DNA of 64,000 nt. It comes from Rariglobus hedericola. GTDB lineage: Bacteria; Verrucomicrobiota; Verrucomicrobiia; Opitutales; Opitutaceae. The notes under the pieces are model-generated. The model ran no database searches. It worked only from the letters and a program-made list of their open reading frames with translations, and was not told the origin of the DNA. This document shows positions 27,214-36,510 of the stretch, one piece after another (positions within the stretch are counted from its first letter, which is position 1; every line of letters starts with the position of its first letter). Position numbers and translations under genes: made by a program. The stretch spans positions 1,674,001 through 1,738,000 of the forward strand of contig NZ_VMBG01000001.1 in assembly GCF_007559335.1 (NCBI RefSeq). Reading direction: 5' to 3'.

Positions 27214-27762
27214 ATGACACCTCCCAACTCCCAAGATTGCCCGTTTGAAAAACGTTTCCCGTCCCAGCTCGTGCGTGACGACACGTTCTTCATGAGCCTC
27301 GCCTACAACCAGGCGATCGACGCCTGGCGTCAGGACGAGGTGCCCATCGGCTGCGTGATCGAGCATGGCGGCGAGGTCATCGCCTTCTCCCATAATACGG
27401 TGGAGAGTTCGCAGGATCCAACCGCGCACGCCGAGATGCTCGCGATCACCCAGGCCGCCACGAAGCTTGGCAACTGGCGTCTCGAAAACTGCACACTCTA
27501 CGTGACCAAGGAGCCTTGCCCGATGTGCTCGGGCGCCACGCTCATGTCGCGGTTGAAACGCGTCTGCTACGCCGTCCCCGATCCCAAGATGGGCTGCCTC
27601 GGGGGCGCGACGGATTTGAACGCCCTGCCCCGCGTCAACCACACGCTCGATCTCACCGCGGGCGGCGTGCTCGAAGACGAATGCCGCACGTTGATCCAGG
27701 CGTTTTTCAAACTGAAGCGCGCGGTGGACAAAGACGGCACGCTGCCACCGACCGACGCATAA
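27214..27762 (+). CDS. tadA: tRNA-specific adenosine deaminase
   Basis: A 182-residue deaminase that converts A34 to inosine in tRNA-Arg(ACG). The zinc-binding motifs are THAE-type TAHAEM (His72, catalytic Glu74) and PCPMCSGA (Cys102, Cys105). The N-terminal 25 residues (MTPPNSQDCPFEKRFPSQL) extend beyond the usual start near FMSLAYNQA; a start at the internal ATG of FMSLAY is possible. The VPDPKMGCLGGATDLN loop is typical of TadA. It is divergent from infA. Confidence 0.93.
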   Translation: MTPPNSQDCPFEKRFPSQLVRDDTFFMSLAYNQAIDAWRQDEVPIGCVIEHGGEVIAFSHNTVESSQDPTAHAEMLAITQAATKLGNWRLENCTLYVTKEPCPMCSGATLMSRLKRVCYAVPDPKMGCLGGATDLNALPRVNHTLDLTAGGVLEDECRTLIQAFFKLKRAVDKDGTLPPTDA

Positions 27763-27858
27763 GCGTTTCGATTGGTCCTTAATCAGGACCCATCACAATG
27801 CGTCCGCAGGAGAGATGCCGCTTTCACGGCAAGGCGGCTGTCCGTTGAGTTGGCGGAC

Positions 27859-29313
27859 ATGTCACTGCCGATTATTATTCAGGGAGGAATGGGTGTGGGT
27901 GTCTCCAACTGGAAACTGGCCCTCGCCGTATCGCGACAAGGTCAGCTCGGCGTGGTTTCCGGCACGCTGCTCACCGTCGTGCTAGCGCGGCGCCTCCAGC
28001 AAGGCGATCCCGGCGGCGAGTTGCGGCGCGCACTCGCGAACTTCCCTTTTCCCGAGATGGCGGAACGCGTATTGGCCGCTTGGTTTGTCGAAGGAGGCAA
28101 AGCCGCCGACCGCCCCTTCAAGTCCGTCGAGATGCCCACGTATACCGCGACGGCGGCATTCATTGAGCTCACCGTGATAGCTAACTTCGTCGAGGTCTTC
28201 CTCTCGAAGGAAGGTCACACGGGCGTCGTCGGCATCAACCTGCTGGAAAAAATCCAGCTCCCCACTCTGCCGTCGTTGTTCGGCGCGATGCTCGCCGGTG
28301 TGGACTACGTGCTGATGGGCGCCGGCATCCCGCGCACGATTCCCGGCGTGCTCGACCAGTTTGCCGCGGGCGAAGCGGCCGAGATAAAAATCGACGTGTC
28401 CGACGCCGCCGGCGCGAACGAACCGGTGCTACGGTTTGATCCAGTCACATTTTGCGGCGGCACTGCGCCCGCCCTGAAGCGTCCGCGTTTTCTCGCGATC
28501 ATCAGCTCGGCCACACTGGCCACGACCCTCGCCCGCAAATCCACCGGCCGCGTAGATGGCTTTATCGTCGAGGGCGAATCCGCCGGCGGTCACAACGCCC
28601 CGCCGCGCGGCGCCCTGCAACTGACCGCTCAAGGTGAGCCAATCTATGGTCCTCGCGACACGGCCGATCTAGAAAAAATCCGCGCGCTCGGCCTGCCTTT
28701 CTGGCTGGCCGGCGCCCACGCGACTCCCGGCCAACTCGCAGCCGCCCTCGCCCAAGGCGCGACCGGCGTGCAAATCGGCACCGCCTTCGCTTTCTGTGAA
28801 GAATCCGGCATCATGACCGCGCTGAAGAAGCAGGTTCTTTCATTCAGTTTTCGCGGCACGACGCATCTCCACACCGATCCGTTCGCCTCGCCCACGGGAT
28901 TCCCGTTCAAAGTGCTCCAGCACTCCGACACGTTGTCCAACACCACGCGCTACGCCGGACGTCCGCGCGTATGCGATCTTGGATACCTGCGTGAAGCCTT
29001 CGCCAAACCCGACGGCACGATTGGCTATCGCTGCGGAGCCGAACCACTCGGAAATTATTTCCGCAAGGGTGGCGAAGCCTCGTCCGCCGTCGGCCGCAAA
29101 TGCCTCTGTAACGGCCTGCTCGCCACCGTCGGTCTCGGGCAAATCCAAGGCAACTATCGCGAGCCCGCCTTGATCACCGCGGGCGCCGACGTCGCCCACA
29201 TCTCGCGGTATGTGCCGGCGGGCGAAACTCTTTATCGCGCCGCCGACGTGCTCAACACCGTGCTTTCCCGACAAACTCAGAAGGTCTTGGAAAGCGTCAC
29301 CGAGCCGAAATAG
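27859..29313 (+). CDS. Nitronate monooxygenase family flavoprotein
   Basis: A 484-residue FMN-binding TIM-barrel protein. IIIQGGMGVGVSNWKLALAVSRQGQLGVVSG at the N-terminus is the typical phosphate/flavin entry motif, and GFIVEGESAGGHNAPPRG contains the conserved E-x-x-x-A-G-G-H. LAQGATGVQIGTAFAF closes the barrel. It is longer than classical nitronate monooxygenases, with about 140 extra C-terminal residues that contain several cysteines (KCLCNGL). Substrate is not predictable. ATG 27859 was chosen because the barrel starts immediately. Its 3' end overlaps the converging lpxR-like gene by 37 bp. Confidence 0.85.
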   Translation: MSLPIIIQGGMGVGVSNWKLALAVSRQGQLGVVSGTLLTVVLARRLQQGDPGGELRRALANFPFPEMAERVLAAWFVEGGKAADRPFKSVEMPTYTATAAFIELTVIANFVEVFLSKEGHTGVVGINLLEKIQLPTLPSLFGAMLAGVDYVLMGAGIPRTIPGVLDQFAAGEAAEIKIDVSDAAGANEPVLRFDPVTFCGGTAPALKRPRFLAIISSATLATTLARKSTGRVDGFIVEGESAGGHNAPPRGALQLTAQGEPIYGPRDTADLEKIRALGLPFWLAGAHATPGQLAAALAQGATGVQIGTAFAFCEESGIMTALKKQVLSFSFRGTTHLHTDPFASPTGFPFKVLQHSDTLSNTTRYAGRPRVCDLGYLREAFAKPDGTIGYRCGAEPLGNYFRKGGEASSAVGRKCLCNGLLATVGLGQIQGNYREPALITAGADVAHISRYVPAGETLYRAADVLNTVLSRQTQKVLESVTEPK

Positions 29314-30356
29314 CTCTTATCATCCTGCCCCTTGAATTCGATCGTGCGCACCGCTTCGGTATAGGTCAGCTGCCAGGTCCCGAGGATCACACCGATACCG
29401 TAGTAGGCGTCGCCGACGAAGTTCTTTTTGTCCACGCTCGGGCCATCGCGAAACGTATTTCCATCGAGGAAAATATCGCGGCCCACGGCACGGCCATCAC
29501 CGCCACCGAATACGAAAAGGCTCCAGTTGCGCTTCGCAGAGACGCGGGGATCATCGTCATTCACCGGCGCACTCACCGCGCCGCCGCCACGGATCAGATC
29601 CACGCCGAAATCGCTCGGCAGGTTCAGGCCGATACGCGCCATACCGCCGGCGTTGGCGTAGGTTTGCACGTTACCGAGACTGGCGCCGACGTGCGGCACA
29701 AAATCCACACCCAGCGTCTTGCCAAACGTGCGGCCGTAGAGGCGCCATTTACGCTCGAAAACCAAGTTCACGCCGGGCTCGTCCTTGAGCTGCGAATTCC
29801 AGCCGCGCGGCACGTCGTCGTTGATCCACTCGTGGACGATGCGTTGCGTGTCCTCCGCGTAAGAATGCGGACCGACGATGCCCAGCTGAATCGACACGGT
29901 GTCCATCACGCGGTCGGTCTTGCTCACAAAGCTAAACTCAAGGTAGGTCCAGCCCGCATAGGGACGGTCCGTCGGATCAGGAACAGCCAGATTGGTGTCC
30001 TGAGGCGTGTAGATATTCTGGCCGAGCGACACACCGATATTTTTCTGGCGGTCGGGCTTGTTCACGAAAGGCAGGGATTCGATGAAGCCCTTGCGCCAGC
30101 CTTCCTGGCCCCACTCGCTGAGATCGCCGCTGACCCACGACAACTTCACGCCATTGGTGTAGTGCTGGTCTTCGCCACCGAAGTAGTCGTTTTCAAAATA
30201 AATAGTGAACACCGGCGCATTGCGCGCCCGCTCCACTGGAATCGTCTGCTCCACCGGGGCAACCGGTTCGGGCTCGGTCTGGGCGTTCTGCGCGTGCGCG
30301 GAGGAGACCGAAAGGATAAATGAAGTTGTTAATATCGCTGGAAGAAGCGTTTTCAT
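29277..30356 (-). CDS. lpxR: LpxR-family outer-membrane lipid A deacylase (DUF2219)
   Basis: A 359-residue beta-barrel protein with a clear signal peptide (MKTLLPAILTTSFILSVSSAHA). The catalytic-region motif FENDYFGGEDQHYTNGVKLSW contains the Asn-Asp pair and a Ser as in Salmonella LpxR, and RIVHEWIND may supply the histidine. The chain ends VTLSKTF with terminal Phe, as expected for outer-membrane barrels. LpxR removes the 3'-acyloxyacyl chain of lipid A; DUF2219 members vary, so the activity is inferred. The 3' end overlaps the convergent nitronate monooxygenase gene. Confidence 0.82.
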   Translation of the reverse strand: MKTLLPAILTTSFILSVSSAHAQNAQTEPEPVAPVEQTIPVERARNAPVFTIYFENDYFGGEDQHYTNGVKLSWVSGDLSEWGQEGWRKGFIESLPFVNKPDRQKNIGVSLGQNIYTPQDTNLAVPDPTDRPYAGWTYLEFSFVSKTDRVMDTVSIQLGIVGPHSYAEDTQRIVHEWINDDVPRGWNSQLKDEPGVNLVFERKWRLYGRTFGKTLGVDFVPHVGASLGNVQTYANAGGMARIGLNLPSDFGVDLIRGGGAVSAPVNDDDPRVSAKRNWSLFVFGGGDGRAVGRDIFLDGNTFRDGPSVDKKNFVGDAYYGIGVILGTWQLTYTEAVRTIEFKGQDDKSYFGSVTLSKTF

Positions 30357-30493
30357 GCACCCGAAGAGTGCACTAAATCCCTGTTCAGTTCCGTAGAGCT
30401 AAACCCGATACGCAGCATAATACATTTTCCCTAGATCACCGGCCTTCTGGCCGACATAGTGCTAATTCGTCCCTCCACTTTTCCCGACACCAC

Positions 30494-31732
30494 ATGACAA
30501 CTCCCTCCCGTCCCAAGAAAGTCGCTCTTCTCACCGCAGGTGGCCTCGCGCCCTGCCTTAGCTCCGCCGTCGGCGGATTGATCGAGCGCTACACCGAGAT
30601 CGCGCCCGACATCGAGATCATCGCCTACCACGGCGGCTACAAAGGTCTCCTCCTCGGCGACAGCTACAAGATCGGCCCCGCCGAGCGCGCCGCCGCTCCT
30701 ATCCTTCACAAGCACGGCGGCAGCCCCATCGGCAACTCCCGCGTCAAACTCACCAACGTCAAAGACTGCGTGAAACGCGGCCTCGTTAAAGAAGGCCAGG
30801 ACCCGCAAAAAGTCGCCGCCGACCAGCTCATCAAAGACGGCGTGGACATCCTCCACACCATCGGTGGTGACGATACCAACACCGCCGCCGCCGACCTCGC
30901 CGCCTTCCTCGCTAAAAATAACTACGGCCTCACCGTCATCGGTCTGCCCAAGACGATCGACAACGACGTGTTCCCCATCCGCCAATCACTCGGCGCCTAC
31001 ACTGCCGCCGAACACGGCGCGCGTTACTTCCGCAACGTCGTCTCCGAGCACAACGCCAACCCTCGCATGCTCATCATCCACGAGGTCATGGGCCGTTCCT
31101 GCGGCTGGCTCACTGCCGCCACCGCCGTCGAATACCGCAAGCTCCTCGATCGCGAGGAATTCGTCCCCGGCCTCGGTCTCTCGCGCGAAAACCTCGAGGT
31201 CCACGCCATCTATCTCCCCGAGCTCGCCATCGACCTCAACGCCGAGGCCGCCCGCCTCAAGGCGATCATGGACAAGCATGACAACGTAAACATCTTCATC
31301 AGCGAAGGCGCCGGCGTGGAGTCCATCGTCGCCGAGATGCAGGCCAAGGGCCAGGAGGTCCCGCGCGACGCGTTCGGCCACGTGAAACTCGACGCCGTCA
31401 ACCCCGGCAAATGGTTCGGCGAACAATTCGCCAAACAACTCGGAGCCGAAAAAGTTCTCGTCCAAAAGTCCGGCTACTACGCCCGCGCCGCCGCCGCCAA
31501 CGCCGACGACCTGCGCCTCATCAAGAGCTGCACCGATCTCGCCGTCGAATGCGCCCTGCGTCGCGAGAGCGGCGTCATCGGCCACGATGAGGACCAGAAG
31601 AACGTGCTCCGCGCGATCGAGTTTCCCCGCATCAAGGGCGGCAAGCCGTTCGACACCACCCTGCCCTGGTTCGGCGATCTCCTGAAGCAGATCAACCAGC
31701 CGAAGGGCGAGGCTGTTCACGTGAAGCACTGA
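30494..31732 (+). CDS. pfp: PPi-dependent 6-phosphofructokinase
   Basis: A 412-residue phosphofructokinase. GGDDTNT (124-130) replaces the GGDGS of ATP enzymes, and PKTIDND (152-158) has the Lys that favours pyrophosphate, so diphosphate--fructose-6-phosphate phosphotransferase activity is expected. It is reversible and works in glycolysis or gluconeogenesis. EVMGRSCGWLTAATA and NIFISEGAG are further family blocks. It is divergent from lpxR, and its last 41 bp overlap the 3' end of the convergent sensor kinase gene. Phosphoryl donor is predicted from motifs only. Confidence 0.92.
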   Translation: MTTPSRPKKVALLTAGGLAPCLSSAVGGLIERYTEIAPDIEIIAYHGGYKGLLLGDSYKIGPAERAAAPILHKHGGSPIGNSRVKLTNVKDCVKRGLVKEGQDPQKVAADQLIKDGVDILHTIGGDDTNTAAADLAAFLAKNNYGLTVIGLPKTIDNDVFPIRQSLGAYTAAEHGARYFRNVVSEHNANPRMLIIHEVMGRSCGWLTAATAVEYRKLLDREEFVPGLGLSRENLEVHAIYLPELAIDLNAEAARLKAIMDKHDNVNIFISEGAGVESIVAEMQAKGQEVPRDAFGHVKLDAVNPGKWFGEQFAKQLGAEKVLVQKSGYYARAAAANADDLRLIKSCTDLAVECALRRESGVIGHDEDQKNVLRAIEFPRIKGGKPFDTTLPWFGDLLKQINQPKGEAVHVKH

Positions 31733-34436
31733 CCGACGCCGCGACCATCGCCATCAGTTCCTTTTGTGTGAACGGCTTCGCCAGCAGGCCGTTCACGCCG
31801 AGGGAATTCAGCTCCTTGGTCAGCTCCGCGGACAAGTGTCCGCTCACCACGACTACGCGCACGGTCGAACCGGCCTTGCGCAGCGTGCGAACCAGTTCCA
31901 CGCCCGTCATCACGGGCATGTTCTGGTCGGTCATGATCAGATCAAACGCGCCGTCCTTGCCATCGGAGCACAGCTCCCAGGCCTCTTCGCCATTTTGCGC
32001 ATAGGTCACGTTGTGCCCTTCGCGCGTAAGCAACCGGTTGATCGTTTCGGCCACGAAGATATTGTCGTCCACCAGCAGGATGTTCAGCCCGTTGCCGACG
32101 GAGCTCGAGACGGCCGCCACCGGCGATGGCGGACCCGATAAAAAGACCGGCGGCGGCGCATCGGGCACCGGAAAATAAACATGAAACGACGTGCCCTCAC
32201 CGGGCTGACTTTCGATCTCGATCCAGCCATTGAGGTTCTTCACGACGTTCCATACCACCGCCAGACCAAGCCCGGTGCCCTGCCCCGGTGATTTGGTTGT
32301 GTAGAACGGCTCGAAGACATGCGACCTCACCTCGGTCGTCATGCCCGCGCCGTTGTCAGAAACCGTCAGCCGCTGGCAGGCACGCATGAACGGCGCATAA
32401 GACGCCCCTTCGACCGGTGCCGCCGCCTGCACCATTGTAGTCGAAACCTCGATACGCGGAATCCAATCGGTGCCGGCGAAGGTCGGATATTTTTCGAGCA
32501 AGGTATCGCGCGCATTCAGCGTGAGATTAACCACGATCTGCGCCACTTGTGAGCGGTCCAGGAGCAGCGGCCCGAGCCCTGCGGCCAGTTTCATGTCGAG
32601 CGCGATACGACGGTCCACCGTGTGCCGCAAAAGCCCGATCGTGTCGTCCACCACCGGATTAAGCGCCATCAACTCACGTTTGCCGCTGGACCGGCGCCCG
32701 ACTGCCAGAATGCGTTGATTCAATTGCGCGGCCTGTTCGATCGCATCTTCGATGGAGCGCAAAGCCGCCAGCAAGTCAGGGTCGCCTTCGCGGTCGGCTC
32801 GCAGCATTTCCAAGCGGAGCAACATCGGCGTCAGCAGGTTGTTGAATTCATGCGCGACACCCGCCGCAAGCTGGCCCAGTGACTCGATTTTTTGCGTCTG
32901 CCGCAGTTGTTTCTCCAAGATTTCACGCTGGGTGATATCTTCACAATGCGAAGCCACGCCGATCACGCGGCCATCGTCATCCACCAGCGGCGTGTTATAC
33001 CAGTCGCACAGGATCACGCGGCCGTCCTTCGTGCAGTTTTCGTTGGTGTTGCGCCAGCCGCCGCGACGATTGATGACCGATTGCCAGACCTCGGCGACTT
33101 GCTCGCGGGCACTTTCGACCACGATGAAAGGCGTCGCGACCTTGCCCAGCATCTCGGCCGCCGTGAACCCAAAGATGCGCTCGGCCGAGGGATTCCACGC
33201 CGTCACGCGAAACTCCGTATCCCATTCGATCACCGCGAGCGGAGTCTGCATCACATGCAGCGCGAACCGGCGCTCTGATTTACGCAGCGCCTCCTCGGCC
33301 TTGAAGCGTTCGGTGAAGTCCACATTCAGACCGATGATACCCAGGACCTTGTCGGCCACTCGCACCGGCGCGATGATGCTGTGAAGGAGCCGGCTCTCAC
33401 CATCGACCATCTGGAAAACCTCCGACCGCACCACTTCGCCCGCAAACGCCCGGAGGTTTTTCTCCTCCCACATTTTCAGCGCTTCTGGAGTCAGCCCAAG
33501 ATCCGCCAGGCCTTTACCGACGCACTCGCCCCAATTCTCGCGTGAAGACGCGTTGGTCAGCACATACCGGTTCGTCAGATCCATCACCCAAACATCAAAC
33601 GGAATGCCATCGATCGCCGTGCGCAACCGCGCCTCACTCTCACGAAGCTGTTTTTCAATGCTGCGCCGCGCATCCACTTCCGTGCGCAACGCCCCGGTCG
33701 TCGCCGTCGCAAATCCCAAGATCAAAACCGGCACCGCCATCAGCCAGATCATGCGCTGCCGCCCGACGGAAATCGCCGCGATCCACTTCTCGGCGGGATA
33801 ATCAACGCCCAGCGCGCCCTCGATTTTTCCCTGCTCATCGAACAACGGCACTTGGGCGCTGACCCAGACGCCCCACTCGTCATGCACCGGCTCGTCGGAG
33901 AACGTGCGTTCACCCGCGAGGGCGCGCAGCATGTTTTCGTCAGCTTGCGGGTATTCCTTGCCGAGCGGCACGCGTTGTTCGCGCGGACCTTCAAACTTAC
34001 CATCACGATCGTAGTCCGTCTCGCTGGAGACGAAGAGCCTCACCACACCGTCAATTTTGCGAAACGTATAAACATCGCTGATCACCGGATTGACCGCTTT
34101 CCAACGCTTCGTGGCGGCGATCATCCGCTGGTAGTTGGTATCGTCCGGCGGCGTGTCCAGCGTCAGACCCGCATGGCCCATGCGCGTCATCTCCTGCGCA
34201 TAAGTCGGCGCCACTCCCTGCATGAAATCCTGGATGCGGCGGCTTTCGGATTGTCCGCCATTCTCGACCAAAAACCAGCCGGAGCATAGCAGCACTCCCA
34301 ACGCCGGCCACGCCATCCAAGGCAAGCATCCGTGCGGAGTGCGGCGGCGCAACCATGTTTCCAACAACCCGAAAAGAGTCAGGCATGCCAAAACGAAAAA
34401 GAGGTAGTCGCGGTTTTCCGCTATCCAGCCGGGCAT
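31692..34436 (-). CDS. Hybrid sensor histidine kinase with PAS domains and receiver
   Basis: A 914-residue membrane sensor. The N-terminus has two membrane helices (about 10-26 and 40-58), an extracytoplasmic domain of roughly 160 residues containing a Cache-like VPLFDEQGKIEGALGVDYPAEKW, and a further helix near residue 230. Two PAS regions follow (about 265-385 and 390-510). The H-box LAAGVAHEFNNLL has His529, the ATPase domain ends with GTGLGLAVVWNVV, and the C-terminal receiver has Asp837 in LIMTDQNMPVMTG. ATG 34436 is preferred over TTG 34466. No DNA-binding regulator is adjacent. Confidence 0.92.
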   Translation of the reverse strand: MPGWIAENRDYLFFVLACLTLFGLLETWLRRRTPHGCLPWMAWPALGVLLCSGWFLVENGGQSESRRIQDFMQGVAPTYAQEMTRMGHAGLTLDTPPDDTNYQRMIAATKRWKAVNPVISDVYTFRKIDGVVRLFVSSETDYDRDGKFEGPREQRVPLGKEYPQADENMLRALAGERTFSDEPVHDEWGVWVSAQVPLFDEQGKIEGALGVDYPAEKWIAAISVGRQRMIWLMAVPVLILGFATATTGALRTEVDARRSIEKQLRESEARLRTAIDGIPFDVWVMDLTNRYVLTNASSRENWGECVGKGLADLGLTPEALKMWEEKNLRAFAGEVVRSEVFQMVDGESRLLHSIIAPVRVADKVLGIIGLNVDFTERFKAEEALRKSERRFALHVMQTPLAVIEWDTEFRVTAWNPSAERIFGFTAAEMLGKVATPFIVVESAREQVAEVWQSVINRRGGWRNTNENCTKDGRVILCDWYNTPLVDDDGRVIGVASHCEDITQREILEKQLRQTQKIESLGQLAAGVAHEFNNLLTPMLLRLEMLRADREGDPDLLAALRSIEDAIEQAAQLNQRILAVGRRSSGKRELMALNPVVDDTIGLLRHTVDRRIALDMKLAAGLGPLLLDRSQVAQIVVNLTLNARDTLLEKYPTFAGTDWIPRIEVSTTMVQAAAPVEGASYAPFMRACQRLTVSDNGAGMTTEVRSHVFEPFYTTKSPGQGTGLGLAVVWNVVKNLNGWIEIESQPGEGTSFHVYFPVPDAPPPVFLSGPPSPVAAVSSSVGNGLNILLVDDNIFVAETINRLLTREGHNVTYAQNGEEAWELCSDGKDGAFDLIMTDQNMPVMTGVELVRTLRKAGSTVRVVVVSGHLSAELTKELNSLGVNGLLAKPFTQKELMAMVAASVSASREQPRPSAG

Positions 34437-34502
34437 AAGATAAAAGCAACCAGTCCGATGCTCCAATGCAAGAGCTAGCCTATCCCCACTTTATACCATT
34501 TT

Positions 34503-34931
34503 TCAGCCGTGAGTATCTTCTTCGATGACGGAAACTTTTCGGTCGGCACCAAAGATCACTTTGAAATACTCACGCTCACGGCGGGCAGGATAGTTCAAAT
34601 AATAAACCGGCGAAAAGTCCGGACTCAGATGATACCATCCGCGATAAAGCGGCTGGCCCAAATCGTTTTCCCAAGTCGTATAACTCCACACTTCCTGGGT
34701 GCCTTTGGCATCCGTCCGCGTCCACTTGCGGTCCGGCAAACCGAGGGCGAGCATCACGGCGTCTTCATCGAAGCCAATGGCCACACGGCCTTCCTTGACG
34801 AGCGCCTGCTGGTCCGGACTGAGCCGGGCAAACACTTCCGGTGATCGTTTGATGCGCGCATCCGGTGTCGCGCAGCCCGCAAAACCCAGGGTCATCGCCA
34901 ACAACGCCACCAACAGGCCGAAGGGTTTCAT
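34503..34931 (-). CDS. Lipoprotein, paralogue of the upstream gene
   Basis: A 142-residue protein with signal peptide and lipobox LGFAGC, giving Cys19 as the lipidated residue. The mature part has LVKEGRVAIGFDEDAVMLALGLPDRKWTR, a pattern like the SmpA/BamE fold (helical G-x-x-x-x-V-x-x-x-x-G-x-P). VWSYTTW and FKVIFGADRKVSVIEE follow. It starts 25 bp after its paralogue ends, in the same direction, so they form an operon. The role is unknown; outer-membrane attachment is likely. Confidence 0.82.
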   Translation of the reverse strand: MKPFGLLVALLAMTLGFAGCATPDARIKRSPEVFARLSPDQQALVKEGRVAIGFDEDAVMLALGLPDRKWTRTDAKGTQEVWSYTTWENDLGQPLYRGWYHLSPDFSPVYYLNYPARREREYFKVIFGADRKVSVIEEDTHG

Positions 34932-34956
34932 TTTTTATTAAAAGCGGACGGTTCGT

Positions 34957-35379
34957 TCAGCGCTCAGTCTGCTCGATCGCCGTCACACGTCCAGCTGTGA
35001 AAACCACCCGCATTTTTTCGTCGGGGAACTCGCGTCCCGACGTGTTGACGCCTGCGCCTACTCCCACGGGGCCGCCGCCCAAGCCCACGCCCAAACCAAG
35101 ACCGAAGCTCGGGCTCTTATCACGGTAAACCCATACTTCGGAATCACCCGAACTGCTCTTGCGAGTCAGCACGCGATCAGGCGCACCCAAGGCCAGCTTC
35201 ACTTGGTCAGGGTTAAACCCGACCTGCACTTCGCCCTTGCTGATCGCGGTGCGCACCTCGGCCGGATAACTGTCGTAGGCCCCCTGGTTTTTACTGATTC
35301 TCGACTGGGGCGAGGAGGAGCAACCCGCGCTCAACGTGATCAGCATGAGGGACAGACAAAACGGAAGAGGAGTTTTCAT
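34957..35379 (-). CDS. Lipoprotein, BamE-like fold
   Basis: A 140-residue lipoprotein with lipobox LSAGC (Cys20). The segment ISKGEVQVGFNPDQVKLALGAPDRVLTR aligns with its downstream paralogue and resembles SmpA/BamE-like domains. A Gly-rich stretch (FGLGLGVGLGGGPVGVGAG) near residues 92-110 is absent in the paralogue. VWVYRDK and MRVVFTAGRVTAIEQ finish the domain. First gene of a two-gene operon, divergent from rpiB. Confidence 0.82.
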   Translation of the reverse strand: MKTPLPFCLSLMLITLSAGCSSSPQSRISKNQGAYDSYPAEVRTAISKGEVQVGFNPDQVKLALGAPDRVLTRKSSSGDSEVWVYRDKSPSFGLGLGVGLGGGPVGVGAGVNTSGREFPDEKMRVVFTAGRVTAIEQTER

Positions 35380-35484
35380 GGGATAAGGTTAAAACCGGAC
35401 GTAAGCGTTTTGATTTGCTGCCAGCGGAAGCGCGCAGAATAACGACATTCCAGACATCGCCCCGCCTGTTGTAATATATTTTTC

Positions 35485-35925
35485 ATGAAGACCTATTCCA
35501 TCGCAATCGGTTCCGACCACGCCGGTTTCACTTATAAGGAAGCCATCAAAGCCGCGCTCCTCGCCGACGGCCACACCGTCCGCGATTTCGGCACTTACTC
35601 CGACGCGTCGTGCGATTATCCCGATTTCATCCGTCCCACCGCCGAGGCGGTCGCCCGTGGCGAATACCAGCGCGGCATCGTGCTCGGCGGCTCCGGCAAC
35701 GGCGAAGCCATCGTCGCCAACAAAGTGAAGGGCATCCGCTGCGGCCTGTGCTGGAACGAACAGGTCGCCATCTGGAACCGCTCGCACAACGACGGCAACG
35801 TCCTCTCCCTCGGCCAACGCACCGTCACCGAAGCCGAGGCCATCACGATCACGCGCACCTGGCTCGCCACCGAGTTCGAAGGCGGCCGCCACATCGCCCG
35901 TATCCAAAAAATCGAGACAGTTTAA
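35485..35925 (+). CDS. rpiB: Ribose-5-phosphate isomerase B
   Basis: A 146-residue RpiB/LacAB-type isomerase interconverting ribose-5-phosphate and ribulose-5-phosphate. IGSDHAGFTYKEAI (8-21) binds the phosphate. The active-site loop reads GGSGNGE (68-74), as in Mycobacterium tuberculosis RpiB, where a Glu replaces the catalytic Cys of the E. coli enzyme. SLGQR near residue 110 is conserved. The start codon lies only 5-9 bp after an AT-rich TAATATATT block, so the mRNA could be nearly leaderless. Confidence 0.93.
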   Translation: MKTYSIAIGSDHAGFTYKEAIKAALLADGHTVRDFGTYSDASCDYPDFIRPTAEAVARGEYQRGIVLGGSGNGEAIVANKVKGIRCGLCWNEQVAIWNRSHNDGNVLSLGQRTVTEAEAITITRTWLATEFEGGRHIARIQKIETV

Positions 35926-35934
35926 CTCCGCCTT

Positions 35935-35990
35935 TCTTTGTCCGTCCTCTGTCCTCAGTCTTCCGTTCTCCGTATTCCGTCCTCAGCCCC
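35935..35990. repeat. Low-complexity TCCGTCCTC-type repeat
   Basis: Degenerate tandem units (TCCGTCCTCTGTCCTCAGTC, then TTCCGTTCTCCGTATTCCGTCCTCAG) fill the short gap between rpiB and the DoxX gene. The pyrimidine-rich strand is the coding strand of both neighbours. Confidence 0.55.
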
Positions 35991-35999
35991 CCAACCACC

Positions 36000-36449
36000 A
36001 TGAGCATCAAAGCCCGTCTCGTCCGCACCAACGCCAGCCTCTGGTCCCCGCTTGTCCTCCGCCTCGTCGTCGGCGCGGTCATGGCCGGCCACGGTTCGCA
36101 AAAACTGTTCGGCTGGTTCGGCGGCAAGGGTTTCGAGGCCACCGTCAACGGCTTTTCTAGCATGGGCCTCAACCCCGCGCCCGTCATGGCTGGCCTCGCG
36201 GCAGGCGGTGAGTTCATCGGCGGCATCCTGCTTATTCTTGGCCTGTTCACCCGCCTGGCTGCGTTGAGCACCGTCGTGATCATGGCGGTGGCCATCTTCA
36301 CCGTGCACTCCAGCGCCTTCTTCCTGCCCGCCGGCATGGAATACGCGCTGACGCTCCTCGCCGCCGCCCTCGTCCTGCTTGAAACCGGCGGCGGCGCGCT
36401 TTCCGCCGATAGTAAAATCGGCGCGGGCGTCTCCACGATCAAAGCCTGA
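36000..36449 (+). CDS. DoxX family membrane protein
   Basis: A 149-residue four-helix membrane protein. The typical DoxX entry is LVLRLVVGAVMAGHGSQKLFGWFGG, followed by helices near residues 62-82, 88-105 and 110-128 (EFIGGILLILGLFTRLAAL, ALTLLAAALVLLETGGG). DoxX proteins take part in thiosulfate/quinone redox or oxidative-stress complexes, but most members are uncharacterised. ATG 36000 begins right after the low-complexity repeat. No partner gene (DoxD, SodA-type) is adjacent, so no function is assigned. Confidence 0.87.
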   Translation: MSIKARLVRTNASLWSPLVLRLVVGAVMAGHGSQKLFGWFGGKGFEATVNGFSSMGLNPAPVMAGLAAGGEFIGGILLILGLFTRLAALSTVVIMAVAIFTVHSSAFFLPAGMEYALTLLAAALVLLETGGGALSADSKIGAGVSTIKA

Positions 36450-36510
36450 TCCCCGCGCCGGGGCGGCGGTTTTCTCGATTCGTCATTAGACAATCGAGTT
36501 TCGCCGTTTC

